Shown: piece after piece, positions 33,936-44,313 of the stretch | Layout of the letters: each line of letters begins with the position of its first letter | How positions within the stretch are numbered: position 1 is the stretch's first letter | Assembly (NCBI GenBank): GCA_021521415.1 | Contig: JAIQDT010004983.1 | Location: 124,001 to 188,000, forward strand | Direction of reading: 5' to 3' | From: Bidens hawaiensis | Lineage: Eukaryota > Streptophyta > Magnoliopsida > Asterales > Asteraceae | DNA: 64,000 nt | Translations under genes and position numbers: made by a program | The notes under the pieces: model-generated | Seen by the model: only the letters and a program-made list of their open reading frames with translations | The model's database searches: none | What the model was told of the DNA's origin: nothing

Positions 33936-34564
33936 TATTATTTAATTTTAAAATAATAAAGAAGTAATTAAAAAAATAAAATAATGAATTTATTAAATAT
34001 TATCCAAAATAAGAAAATTAATTATCTTAAAAAGGAATTACTGAGGACCTTTATCCCGATAAATCTATACTTTAAAAAACTTTTCAACTTTTGAAACCGA
34101 TAAATAAATTATTTAAATAATATGTAAAATCAAAAGATAAATTTTTTTTTTGGAATTTTGTAATATATAGAGAATAATCCGAAACAGGAAATATAAAATC
34201 TTTTTGTGTTATATATATATATTTATATATACTTTAAAAACACAATATTTTTGTCTTTTTCAATTTTCTTATAAACAAAAATAAAATTCACAGTCTTTTT
34301 GGATTTTCGGATTTTCTTGTACAAACTTAAATCACAATATTTTTGGATTTTCAAATTTTAAAATGTTTTTGGTTTTTCAAAGAGAATTTTAAAAGGAAAA
34401 CATTTAAGAAAAGAAATCACAATATTTTTGGATTTTAAGAACTTTTAAATGTTTTTGGGTTTTATCTATACAAACGAAAAGCACAATCTTTTTGAATTTT
34501 CTAGTTTTTCACCCCCTAAAACAAAAATAAATTTTAAAAGGAAAATGACATAAAATAAATATAA
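33936..34564 (-). other. Spacer between pol and ORF2 of B
   Basis: Very AT-rich. TTTTTGGATTTTC-like segments recur several times between 34230 and 34510, a weak tandem pattern. No ORF. Confidence 0.5.
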
Positions 34565-35091
34565 TTATCCTTGTTTAAGGATATCAGCAAGGGTCTTCAA
34601 TCCGTTTAAACCAAGCAAAAATTGAAAACGCGTTTTGTCAAAAGCTTTGGTAAACAGATCGGCTTTTTGAAAACCTTGCACCACTAGACGTGCTTTGTTT
34701 CTGACAATCACCCCTCGATCGTCTTTCTTACACTTAAATACTCACTTAGTCGGAATCGCTTTCTTGACTCTAGCAGGCTTGTCGATTAAATCCCAAACAC
34801 CCAAACGTGCAAATTGCTGTAATTTTTCCTGCATAGCTTCTACCCAAGAAGGATCTTCAAGTGCCTTATGAGCCGTCGTCGGCTCAACTTGAGATAGAAA
34901 ACAAGCGAATTTTGCAAGATTTACAATTCCTGATGAATGTAAATCAGCATATGCACATAATACATTATTATCACTTGACGAAGCAACTTGATGACGTGTA
35001 CGAACGCCCACATCAAGTTCTCCAATGATGTTTTCCTGTGGATGATAACCATGAATCCGAAGAGTAGGATTCTCAGGAACAACAACATTAT
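34565..35091 (-). pseudogene. pol of element B, 3' part with the RT/RNase H core deleted
   Basis: It holds the linker (NPTLRIHGYHPQENIIG), the start of RT ([13 protein letters not shown]) and a TGA replacing the usual TGG of the KWVFKCK motif (34742-34744). The frame then goes on to ARLVVQGF and jumps, near 34667-34672, straight to KADLFTKAFDKTRFQFLL, the extreme end of RNase H, stopping at TAA 34565-34567. The catalytic YVDD and RNase H residues are gone, yet the joint is in frame. Confidence 0.85.
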
Positions 35092-37018
35092 TGATGTGTT
35101 GTAAAACACACTTACTTTCCATAGAGTTTTATCATGATTTAAGTACTTAATTAGTTCAATTATTAAGTTTTTTGGCTTGTTTATGCTTATTTTTACAAAG
35201 ATTGAATGTTTACTTGTAGGTTATGAAAGTTGGTGGAAAAAGAGTGATATTTGAAGACTTTAGGGGCTTAATTGGTCAAGTTTTAAATCTACAAGTCAAG
35301 ACCCGACCCAAACCCATAAGTTAAAGCCTTACATGCCATATTATATTAATTAAAAATAAATAACAAAACCCTAAGCACCTCAAAAAAAATCCCGATCGGA
35401 ATTCAGAAAGCAAGAAAAGAAATTAAGTTTTTGTTTGGTGTAAAAGTGGTCGTAGGTTTTTTGTGGTTGGAGGTGTTTTTGTGTTTGTGTCTCCTTTAAG
35501 GAAACACAAGATTCTTTGGTTTTGTGGTGGTGATTTTACTTCACGTGAATAGCAAGGAAGGGTGAAACAATAATATATTAAATCAACATTCAAGTTGATT
35601 GATAAAAAAATACCCTAACTAGCCTAAGAGTTCCGAACGGAACAGTGTAGCAAGAAGAAGAAAAACATATTTTTTCAAGCTTGTGGCAGCTAGAGCAAAG
35701 AGATTTAACATCAAGGGAGACTCGGGACAGCAGCTCGGGGGTTATACTCATCCATAAACTCAACCATAATCATTAAGTAATCACTCATAAACTTTGTGTT
35801 TTTGTTCAAGATACTTAACTAGTTAATTTGACCTTTTACTTTGGATTGTTTTGCAAGTAACTTGAATATTGACTTGTGTTTGATTGTTATTGAATTTTGA
35901 ATGAGTTTACTTACGTTTATATTGATGTTTATGATGTTTAACTTAGTTATTAGCTGTTGTCCAAAATTGATGTTAGGCTAAACTTGTTAGTTCTACCTAG
36001 GTTAGATGAATATTGTTAGGTTTTAGTAAGTAGTTTGGATTGTTGATGATCATGGCTTGATTTGTTAATGTAAAGTTTGTTTTAACATTGAAATAGGTTG
36101 TGGTTAGTGGCTGTGAATTTGTTAATTACACTCATATACCTCTTGCTTTGATTAATTGAATGAGTTTTGATTGATTGTTGCTTGTTAGGACTCTTTACTT
36201 AGTGTTTAGAGTTTGTTTGCAGGGTGATCAACTGTAGGGTTTAAGTGAGTGCATTAATTGAATATAATCAGCGGGTAGACACCTTCTTAGAGATCGAGAG
36301 GTGATAGGAAGTAGGGTCGTCTCATAGCTTTTACTTGTTAGGATTAGGATCGCGTGAGAGCGGGTTTGGTTCTTGTCGGGTTTGAGTTTGTGAGCGACTA
36401 GTTGACCTAGTTTAAGTTAAAATAAATTGTTCCTCTATCCTTGGTTGCGTAGTATTCGTCTCCATTAGGGTAGTTTGTCGGTGAGACCGAGAGGAGAGTC
36501 GGCATTAGAGCACGTTAACATTTCGTCACCCGGTTTGTTCTTAAAATAAACTAAGTGTAGGTTAGGGGTTGTTAGTGAGACCGAGAGGTAATCTAGCTTC
36601 CTGAGTGAACCTTAGTTGTGTCATTCCTTAGGAGCCGGTGTCGTAAGATTCTACAATCCAATAGCTTACTATACCTTCAATTGGATTCTTACCTAGGTAG
36701 ACATTTTTCCCATTGATAAATCGTATTTTCACAGTTTCGCCTAGTTTTCTTAATTTAAGTCTTTTAAGTTAATTAAATTAAGTTAGGTTAAGTAGTTAAT
36801 AATATAAAAATCAAGTTAAAAATATATTATTCTTAGGTGAGTCTTATTTATGGTTAAATATTAGATACGTTATCACGTGTCCTTGTGTTCGACACTCGGA
36901 CTTCCTTAGTGCTATACTATTAGTGATCGGTACACTTGCCGGTTTTGTGTGGCTTCTTTAGAAATTCCGTTTAAAAATTTTAAAGCTTAGTTGTGAGAGC
37001 ATCATTTTACACACATCA
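35092..37018 (+). mobile_element. Element F: solo LTR of a gypsy-type element in pol of B, TSD ATTAT
   Basis: 1927 bp with ends TGATGTGTTG...ACACATCA, flanked by ATTAT at 35087-35091 and 37019-37023. Near its right end, CGGTACACTTGCCGG and TTCGACACTCGGACTTCC match the same region of the G LTR, which gives the + orientation. Segments such as GAGACCGAGAGG recur, inverted, in the fragment near 62200-62600. No internal domain is present. Confidence 0.88.
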
Positions 37019-38465
37019 ATTATCAAATAAATTAGTATAATGTTCACCAAGCTCAGGAGATGAAACATTATCACTACCAAGTTCAATAACTTGATCATTA
37101 ACTTGCTCATCATCAGAAGAAGAAGATACATTATCAAAGGCAGCTGGAGAAGCAACATGAGGTTCCTCAGTTGGAGCTATAGGTGGAGCTTCAACATCAT
37201 TAGAACTTGAAAATCGTGGAATAGTCAAATGATCTTCGAAGTATGCTCGAACCAGGTCTTCATCTATGTGTTCAGTCAATGGAGTAAATGAATTAAATAA
37301 ACTATCATAGTCAAACATCCAGTCGGGACCTTTCCCTTGAGGAGGCGTTGTGTACTTTTGACAGTCTACATGGTACCATTCCTCAACACAACCAAATGTG
37401 AAGTTAAATACCCTTTTCTTTGGAGATGCATATCCCAAGAAATACCCTTCGATAACTTTTTCATCAAATTTACCCGCTTCCTTCTTCAACATGGTACACG
37501 GACACCCAAAAGGTTCCAGGAACTTTAAGTTAGGTTTTCGATTATTCAAAAACTCATAACTTGTCCTTTTGAGTCGTTTAACGGTTAGAACTCGATTAAG
37601 CGTATAGCAAGCTGTATTCACCGCCTCATTCCAGAATTGGACGGGAAGCTTAGAATCAGCAAGCATAGTTCGTGCAGCTTCAATCAAGGTTCTATTCTTT
37701 CATTCAGCAAGACCATTTTGTTGAGGTACATAAGGTTCATTGTATTCTCGATGAATTCCTTTTTGAACACAAAAGAAATCTAATACAGTGTTTTTGAATT
37801 CAGTACCATTATCACTTCGGATTCTCCTCACCTTTCGTTTGTATAGTGATTCGATCTTAGTGATAAGGTTTTGTACCAAAACCGGTGTTTGATCTTTCGA
37901 ACTCATAAATAACACCCATGAATATCTTGAATAATCATCAGTCACCACAAGACAATACCAATCCCCAGAAATACTCGCACGATTCACAGGACCAAACAAA
38001 TCCATGTGAAGTCGTTCAAGAGGAGTATTAATGGAGTTTAATAACAGAGGGATGTGTCTTCTTCTTCTGCTTGCCCTTTTTGCATGCAATGCAGTGAGCA
38101 GATAATTTAAAATTCTTCAATGAGACACCCTCCACTAAATCATTAGCCATTAAATAGTTCATCTTTCGAACATGTATGTGACCCATTCTACGATGCCATA
38201 GAATCGAATCTTTCTCGGTTGCTTTCGAAACGAAACATGTTTCAATCGATGTGGATACTTTAGAGCTCATGTTTAAGACATAAATATCATTCGATCGTGG
38301 TGATCGCATGACAACCATGTCCTCGGGAATAACATAACCCGGTTTCAAGATAAGACATTCTTTGTCAGTAAATATCGTAGTGTACTTTTTATCGCAAATC
38401 TGCGACACACTTAATAAGTTATGATCCACCTTGTCATAATAATTTACTTTTTCAAAAGTAATGTG
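37019..38465 (-). pseudogene. pol of element B, GAG-pre-integrase and integrase part
   Basis: [15 protein letters not shown] and CIACKKGKQKKK form the HHCC zinc module (about 38050-38190). The integrase core has [15 protein letters not shown] and QQNGLAE. The next codon after LAE is a stop (TGA, 37697-37699), then the frame resumes with [15 protein letters not shown]. Its right edge (38461-38465, ATGTG) is the site where C inserted; its left edge is the site of F. Confidence 0.88.
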
Positions 38466-38871
38466 TGTAGGTTCCCTGAACGGATCACACGAGATATCCC
38501 GATATACACAGGTGCGGAATCCCTGTGTAGATCGTTACGGACGTAGAACACAAGCTCACAAACACACGAACACGATACGAAAAAACACACGTTATATTAA
38601 TAACTCGAACCGTGATACTTACAGACTCTCGACCTCACATCACTTGACTCACTGAATTACACGTAAACTGAACTACTCGATCAACCTGTAAACAGTAGAC
38701 CGTAGCCTATATAAATACACGAGGCGAAGTTGTCCATAACTTCGCTCGTTCAACAAGTTCGCCTAGGCGAACTTGTCAACAACTTCGCTTTAACAAACAA
38801 ATACACAAACAATATTACAGACTCGATTACAGACATTAGACATATGAACTACTGACATCTATGCACCAACA
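38466..38871 (-). repeat. 3' LTR of element C (406 bp)
   Basis: On + it reads TGTAGGTTCCC...GCACCAACA. The palindrome patch (38723-38789) is shorter than in the 5' LTR. The minus strand start TGTTGGTGCATAGATGTCAG resembles the LTR start of A, so both belong to one superfamily. Confidence 0.92.
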
Positions 38872-38884
38872 GACTCCCCCTTGG
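38872..38884 (-). other. Terminal polypurine tract of C
   Basis: The minus strand reads CCAAGGGGGAGTC, identical to that of A and next to the LTR. Confidence 0.85.
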
Positions 38885-38935
38885 CAGTAGCTTCATATCT
38901 TGATCTTTCAGCTCTTGTCTCGTAATCCTGTATCT

Positions 38936-41761
38936 TTACGCGTGCACTCCTTCTCTAACACACACCGTGACTACTCGCTGATATTTCCTTGCTTCATCCT
39001 TCCAAGCAGGAATATAGAATATCTTCTTTTCATTCAACACTTGTAGATCAGCTTTCGATAAGTTAACAAGATGCATCGGGTCATACACCCTCAGCACTTC
39101 TTGTTCATCTTCGTCTTCCATCACGGCTTCAGCAGTCTGGCAATCAACGTACCACCATTTTAGATTCTTCAACACATCTTGAGGTATAGTCTTCATTGGA
39201 ACCTCCTTGATGCATCGGATCGGTTTATACTTCATCACCATCCATGGCTTGCCATCTGCTCTCATTCCCCTTTCTGTATCCTCCACGAGCTTTCCCTTCT
39301 GTGGCTTTAATAATTCAAACTTCTTCTCTTTTACGCTTTCCTTCCACACGATCTTTTCAATCATTCTTGCCATGTTGTCATCACTTCTATTTATCAGGCC
39401 CAACCTGGCCAAATCCTTCACCTCACATTCCGGCAACGTATTGAGAGACCTCAACATTCTTTTGAAATATTGAATACCATCATAACGCTTCACCACAAAC
39501 AACTTCATCTGTTCATCATAAATCCAACAGATAATTCCCTTCTTCGACTCAGCATAGCCTTTGATGTTATAACTCTTCTTGAACATGGCTGGAACAGCAG
39601 GCTTCTTGGTCTTGATAAACCAATGAGCACAGCCTTCCTTCCACCTAGGCTGCTCCTCCCACTCAGTCTCATCCATCTCAACACCCATGTCGGCTTTCTC
39701 AACATCAGGGATCTCGTGTTCAACGTCTTCTTCTACTATCTCCCCCTCTTCTATCCCATCTTCAATCACAATCTACTCACCGATCTTCTCAATCATATCA
39801 CTCGGCAGCACATCTTCATCAAACAGCACATCGTCGCTGAACATATCATCGTCAAGCTCCTTCAGCGCATCAATCACGTCATCCTCAACTAACACCACAT
39901 CATCACCACCAGCCGCGTCGGTAGACTCCCCCTCAGCTGTGGAAGTACCAAGAGCTTGAGAAGTTCTTGGCAGCTCACCACCTGCATCTTTCGATGCATT
40001 GGGATCATCGTCTCGGTCATTTCTTTTCTTCGTCCTGAGCTCGTCGCCCTTACAGCTCATCTCCCCCTGAGATGCCAAGAACTCCTTCAAGGCATTTATA
40101 ACTTTCCCATGCTCAACCAGGAGGGATGCCTGTAGTTGATTTGCTTCCACTAGGCTTTGAACAGTCTTAGATTGCTCTGCCACGATCCGCTCTAGTGAAG
40201 CTATTCTCTCTGAGTCTGAAGTAGGCGTAGGCGAGACACCAGAAGCAGGCGTAACCGCAGGTGGTACCATACCTGATAACCCTGCAGCAGTAACGACCGT
40301 TGACTCCACAAAACGTGCAGCTACCACCGACTGAGTAAGCGTTGGAGGCGGTAGAGACACGATCTCCGGAGTCGACGTCTGGATAGCAGTGATGGATGGA
40401 ATGCCAGCCGATGATGTAGCCACCACGGGAACATCCGCAGCGCTTGTACTTGTCACCTGTACAGAAGAAGGAACGATAGACATACCAGACAGTGCTGCCG
40501 GAGAGAAACGTACCGTCCTTGAAGTCTCTCCAGCTCCCATGCCAGCACCTGTCCTTTCCCGTCTTGATCTTCTTATCAGCTTATGTATGTCTTCTTCCTC
40601 TTCTGACTCTTCATCATCTTCCGTTCTCTTTCTTTTCCCAAACGTTCTCTCTCGAGACACCATCAACCGTCTCCCCTCATCCATAATCTCATCCAAATTT
40701 GAGTCAGCTATCGAAGTTGCTGCTCTAGTAACACTTACACCCGAACCCTGTGCAGCCGAGACCTGCACCTCTTCAACGTGATCCATATAAAAATAACCTT
40801 GACCTCCAAAAACAGCGTCAAGATCAATATCCTCTGCAGCAGACACAACAGGCACAGCAGGAGCAGGAACAGCTTGAGTTGCTCTTGCCTGTCGCGGTTG
40901 AGGATCTCTGAACTCGTCCCCACCAGTAGGAACATACTCTGGGTTGATTAAAAACCCAAACAGTGGAGTATGCCTGGGACGACGTTCAGGGTTGCTCCTC
41001 GCACTCGACGTGCGGCATTGAGCAAAGATACGTTTGCTCACAGATTCCACGTATCTTATCGGGCGTCTCTGAGGTAGAGTCGGAGCGACATGGTTCAATA
41101 TCATCTGGATGAACCGTGGGTACATAATAAACCGCTCCCGAGACATCGCCCTCTTCTGCCTATCAATCTCGTAGAAGACCATTTGACTGAAGCTATAACG
41201 TTTGTTATAGGTCAGTGCAGTCATTGCAGACTGCATGGTCGCACCCATACCGTCAGTGCCCGCCTTCCTCCCAGACATGCAAACTATCATAACGTGGATG
41301 AGGAAGCGCCACTGATCTAGAAGGAAACCCTTCCTCCTCTGGGTATCTCCTAATGGACCAGAGTAGCCCATTCGGAGAAACGCTCCATCACGGAACGGAG
41401 CTACGAACTCTGTAGGGTCATCCCTAGTCTCTTAACCGAATCGTAAGGCCACCCGTATCTGTTCAGAATTGAACTGAACTTGTTGATTGTTCACCGTCGC
41501 TCGCATGACCGGGGGCTCAACACGACAGTCGTATTCGACCGTCTGCCAGAAGTCTTCGATATTCGGTAGAGATATCGGCAGAGTGTTTGTGATGGCATGA
41601 AAAATCCTCGAGCGTAGGAGGAAAGTTATGATCTCGCGGTAATCGTCCACACCGCTCGCCTCCGGGTCAAGGGTGATGTACATATTGTGACCCGGGAAAA
41701 ATTGTCTATGATTGTCACCATCGTCTCCTCCTGCACCTCCAGCACCCGCTACCGCAGCCAT
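38936..41761 (-). pseudogene. ORF2 of element C, full length with two internal stops
   Basis: It starts at ATG 41759-41761 and ends after VREGVHA at 38936-38938, covering the whole protein of about 940 residues. Stops fall after ALRFG (about 41431-41434) and after EKIGE (39773-39775). In both cases the frame continues unchanged and matches A throughout. Visible features: N-terminal domain (MGYSGPLGDTQRRKGFLL), GKRKRTEDDEESEEEED with RRSRRER, coiled coil (SERIASLERIVAEQSKTVQ), acidic stretch and C-terminal domain (WYVDCQTAEAVM). No transmembrane segment is evident. Comparison with A indicates both stops are recent. Confidence 0.88.
39924..39933 (-). other. PPT-like tract inside ORF2 of C
   Basis: The minus strand reads AGGGGGAGTC, identical to the last ten bases of the terminal PPT. 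A second tract, CTCAGGGGGAG, lies at 40062-40072. Both match the positions in A. Confidence 0.6.
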
Positions 41762-41786
41762 ATCTGCAACAAACGAACCAAGTTAG
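41762..41786 (-). promoter_or_regulatory. Candidate 3' splice site just before ORF2 of C
   Basis: On minus, CTAAC (41782-41786) is followed by TTGGTTCGTTTGTTGCAG and two bases later the ATG. The spacing and motifs repeat those of A although the sequence between has changed. Confidence 0.6.
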
Positions 41787-41804
41787 TTAAACATTAAGAC
41801 TTAG

Positions 41805-42070
41805 CACAAGTTCGCTTAGTTACCATGAGCGAAGTTGTGATAAACTCTGTATAGGCGAAGTTAAAGTTGAGGCGAAGTTGGGAACAACTTCGCTTCAGCT
41901 TTAAGTTCGTCTAAATAATATTAAGTAAAAATGATCTAGGCGAAGTTAATGTTAACTTCGCCTCATCACAACATCGCCTCAGGCGAATTTAAGTTTCAGG
42001 CGAAGTTACGGATAACTTCGCCTCAGGCGAACTTAAGCTTCAGGCGAAGTTACGGATAACTTCGCCTCAG
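41805..42070 (-). repeat. Pre-ORF2 palindrome array of C
   Basis: Several GCGAAGTT...AACTTCGC palindromes and single words. A block of about 36 bases (CTTAAGYTTCAGGCGAAG...) occurs twice in tandem at about 41987-42064. Confidence 0.85.
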
Positions 42071-42270
42071 GCGCGACAGGCAAACGCCAAAAAACAATCT
42101 TATGGCTTCCAACCTAGCGACAATCTTATGGCGCGACAGGCAAACGCCAAAAAACAATCTTATGGCGCGACAGGCGCCTCAGGCGAAGTTAGCTGAAACA
42201 CCTTCATCTTTTCATAAGCAGCAAACGCCAAAAACAATCTTATGGCTTCCAACCTAGCGACAGGAGCGAA
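42060..42270 (-). other. Scrambled deletion joint with templated filler in C
   Basis: The segment CAAACGCCAAAAA(A)CAATCTTATGGC occurs three times (about 42071, 42130 and 42223), only the last in its proper place in pol. Between copies lie GCGCGACAGGC and CTCAGGCG pieces taken from the palindrome array. This marks the loss of RT, RNase H and spacer, and looks like error-prone end joining with copying from both sides. Confidence 0.75.
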
Positions 42271-44310
42271 CACTTCGTTATAATCCATCCCCTCTTGTTG
42301 ATTAAAACCTTTAACGACTAGCCTCGCCTTGTTTCTGATAATAATCCCCTTATCATCTCTCTTGCACTTGAACACCCATTTTGTGCCTATAGCATGCACA
42401 TTCTTTGGTTTTTCAACCAAAGTCCAAACTTCCATCTTCTCGAATTGAGCCAACTCTTCTTGCATGGCCTCGACCCACGAGCTGTCCTTTAAAGCCATTT
42501 GATAATTCTTCGGCTCAATCTGGCTTATAAAGCAGGTATACAGGCAGTCATTGATTATTCCTGTCTCCTTAATGCTTGCATAAACACAGGTATGTTCATT
42601 CAAGCTACTTCTCGTTTGTACACCTGAGGACACATTACCAATCACATTATCCAAAGGGTGATCTTTATGAATTCTCGTGGTCGGAACAGAACCGACATGC
42701 AAATTATCTTCCAAATTAGAAGAGATCTCATCAATGGTTGTTTCATGCTGAGAGTGAAAAGGATTGATAAATTCTTCTTCAGTAGAGGCAGCAGGGGTAC
42801 CGATAGTGTTTGATGAGGAAGGTTGACATTTATCAATCAGCTGTCTTTGCAATAGATTTTCTTCCTCATCAAGTATCATCTTTGTCGCAGCTCTTTCTTC
42901 TTCTTCAGAAATCTCCAAATCCGGTACGTTAAACGACTTAAAAAGCTTAACATAGTCGAAAAGCTCAGCAGGTCCATTGCTAGGTTTTGGCGGTTGGTAA
43001 CTTGTGATGTCGGTGTTACACACCACCTCCACCTTGCAAGTCGAAGTATTGAAGACACGTCTGTTGGGAGTACCAACAACATAACCGACTAATATTCCTT
43101 CATCGGCTACTTCGCCAAATTTAGAGTTTGTCTTCAAGATCGAACAAGGGGACCCGAATGGTTCAAGACCACTCAAGTTGGGCTTCCTTCCATGCATAAG
43201 CTCGTAACATGTTTTACCAAGTCTCTTAACGGTTAACACTATATTCAGAACATAGCAGGCTGTAGCAACTGCTTCAGCCCAGAACATCACAGGAAGCTTC
43301 GAATCTGCCAGCATAGTTCTGGCTCCTTCAATTAAAGTTCGGTTCTTCCTTTCAGCCACTCCATTCTGTTGCGGAGTATACGGAGCGCTGTATTGATGTT
43401 CAATTCCTTTCTGAAGACAGAAAATCTCCATTTCAAAATTCTTGAACTCCGTCCCATTGTCACTTCTGATGAACTTAACAGTTTTACTCATGACGTTCTC
43501 AACTTTGGTAATCAAATTCTTCACCATTTGAGCCGTCTCATCTTTCGATTTCAGAAAATATACCCACGAATATCGCGAGTAGTCATCAGTGATCACCAAG
43601 CAGTAAGAAGTACCTCCTAGACTTTTTACATTCACGGGACCGAAGAGATCCATGTGAAGCAGTTCTAGAGTACTAGCAATAGAGTTGACCTTCTTGGTGA
43701 GATGGGATTTCTTGTGTTGTTTTCCTTTCTTGCATGCAATACATTTGTCGTCAAAGTTAAAACTTTTCAAGGGAACGCCCATCACAAGCCCATTCCTGAC
43801 AATGTGGTTCATCTTCCGAAGATGAATGTGCCCCATTCTCCTGTGCCATAGTTCGGATTCTGATTCGCTTGCTTTCGTCATTAAACATGATTCTCCCGTG
43901 GTCATTTCAGTAGACCTCATATCCATCACATAAGTATTTGTATCACGTGGAGCTTTCATTACTATCCACTCGTCTGGTATCTGAAAACCAGGCTTCAACA
44001 CGATCGCCTCATTCTTCGTGAAATGAACAGTATACTCCTTATCACAAATCTGCGACACACTCAGCAGATTGTGCTTCAACTCTTCTACAAAGTTCACATT
44101 TTCAAGAGTTATTTTTCCATTTGACACCGTTCCTTTTCCAGTAATTCTTCCTCCACTTTCACCAGCAAAACTAACTCTCGCTCCTTGAACAGGTTTTAAG
44201 TCGTGCAACAAATATTTGTTACCCGTCATGTGCCGGGGAACAGCCGCTATCTACAATCCAAAGACTGTGGGCAGCCCTGTTCAACTGTTCCTGCACAATA
44301 AAGCAAAGGA
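42190..44310 (-). pseudogene. pol of element C, frameshifted in protease and truncated in RT
   Basis: On minus, the protease begins IVDSGCS but an extra C (TGTTCCCCGG, where A has TGTTCCCGG, about 44232-44236) shifts the frame within [10 protein letters not shown]. From there one frame of 689 codons follows: HHCC module (CIACKKGKQ), integrase [15 protein letters not shown] and GVAERKNRT, then RT up to MKVFQL, where deletion-joint sequence takes over and a stop follows. The catalytic YVDD and RNase H are missing. The segment before the extra C is one frame off gag because the junction is one base shorter than in A. Confidence 0.88.
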
Positions 44311-44313
44311 TTA
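44291..44313 (-). promoter_or_regulatory. gag/pol junction of C
   Basis: The gag stop TAA (44311-44313) is followed by TCCTTTGCTTTATTGTGCAG, then GAACAG as in A. It is one base shorter than in A. Confidence 0.55.

Noticed and set aside
35092..37018. First read as a DNA transposon with TTGATGTGT inverted ends and a TTA duplication
   Set aside because: TG...CA ends, an exact 5 bp ATTAT duplication and similarity to the long LTR of G fit a solo LTR better.
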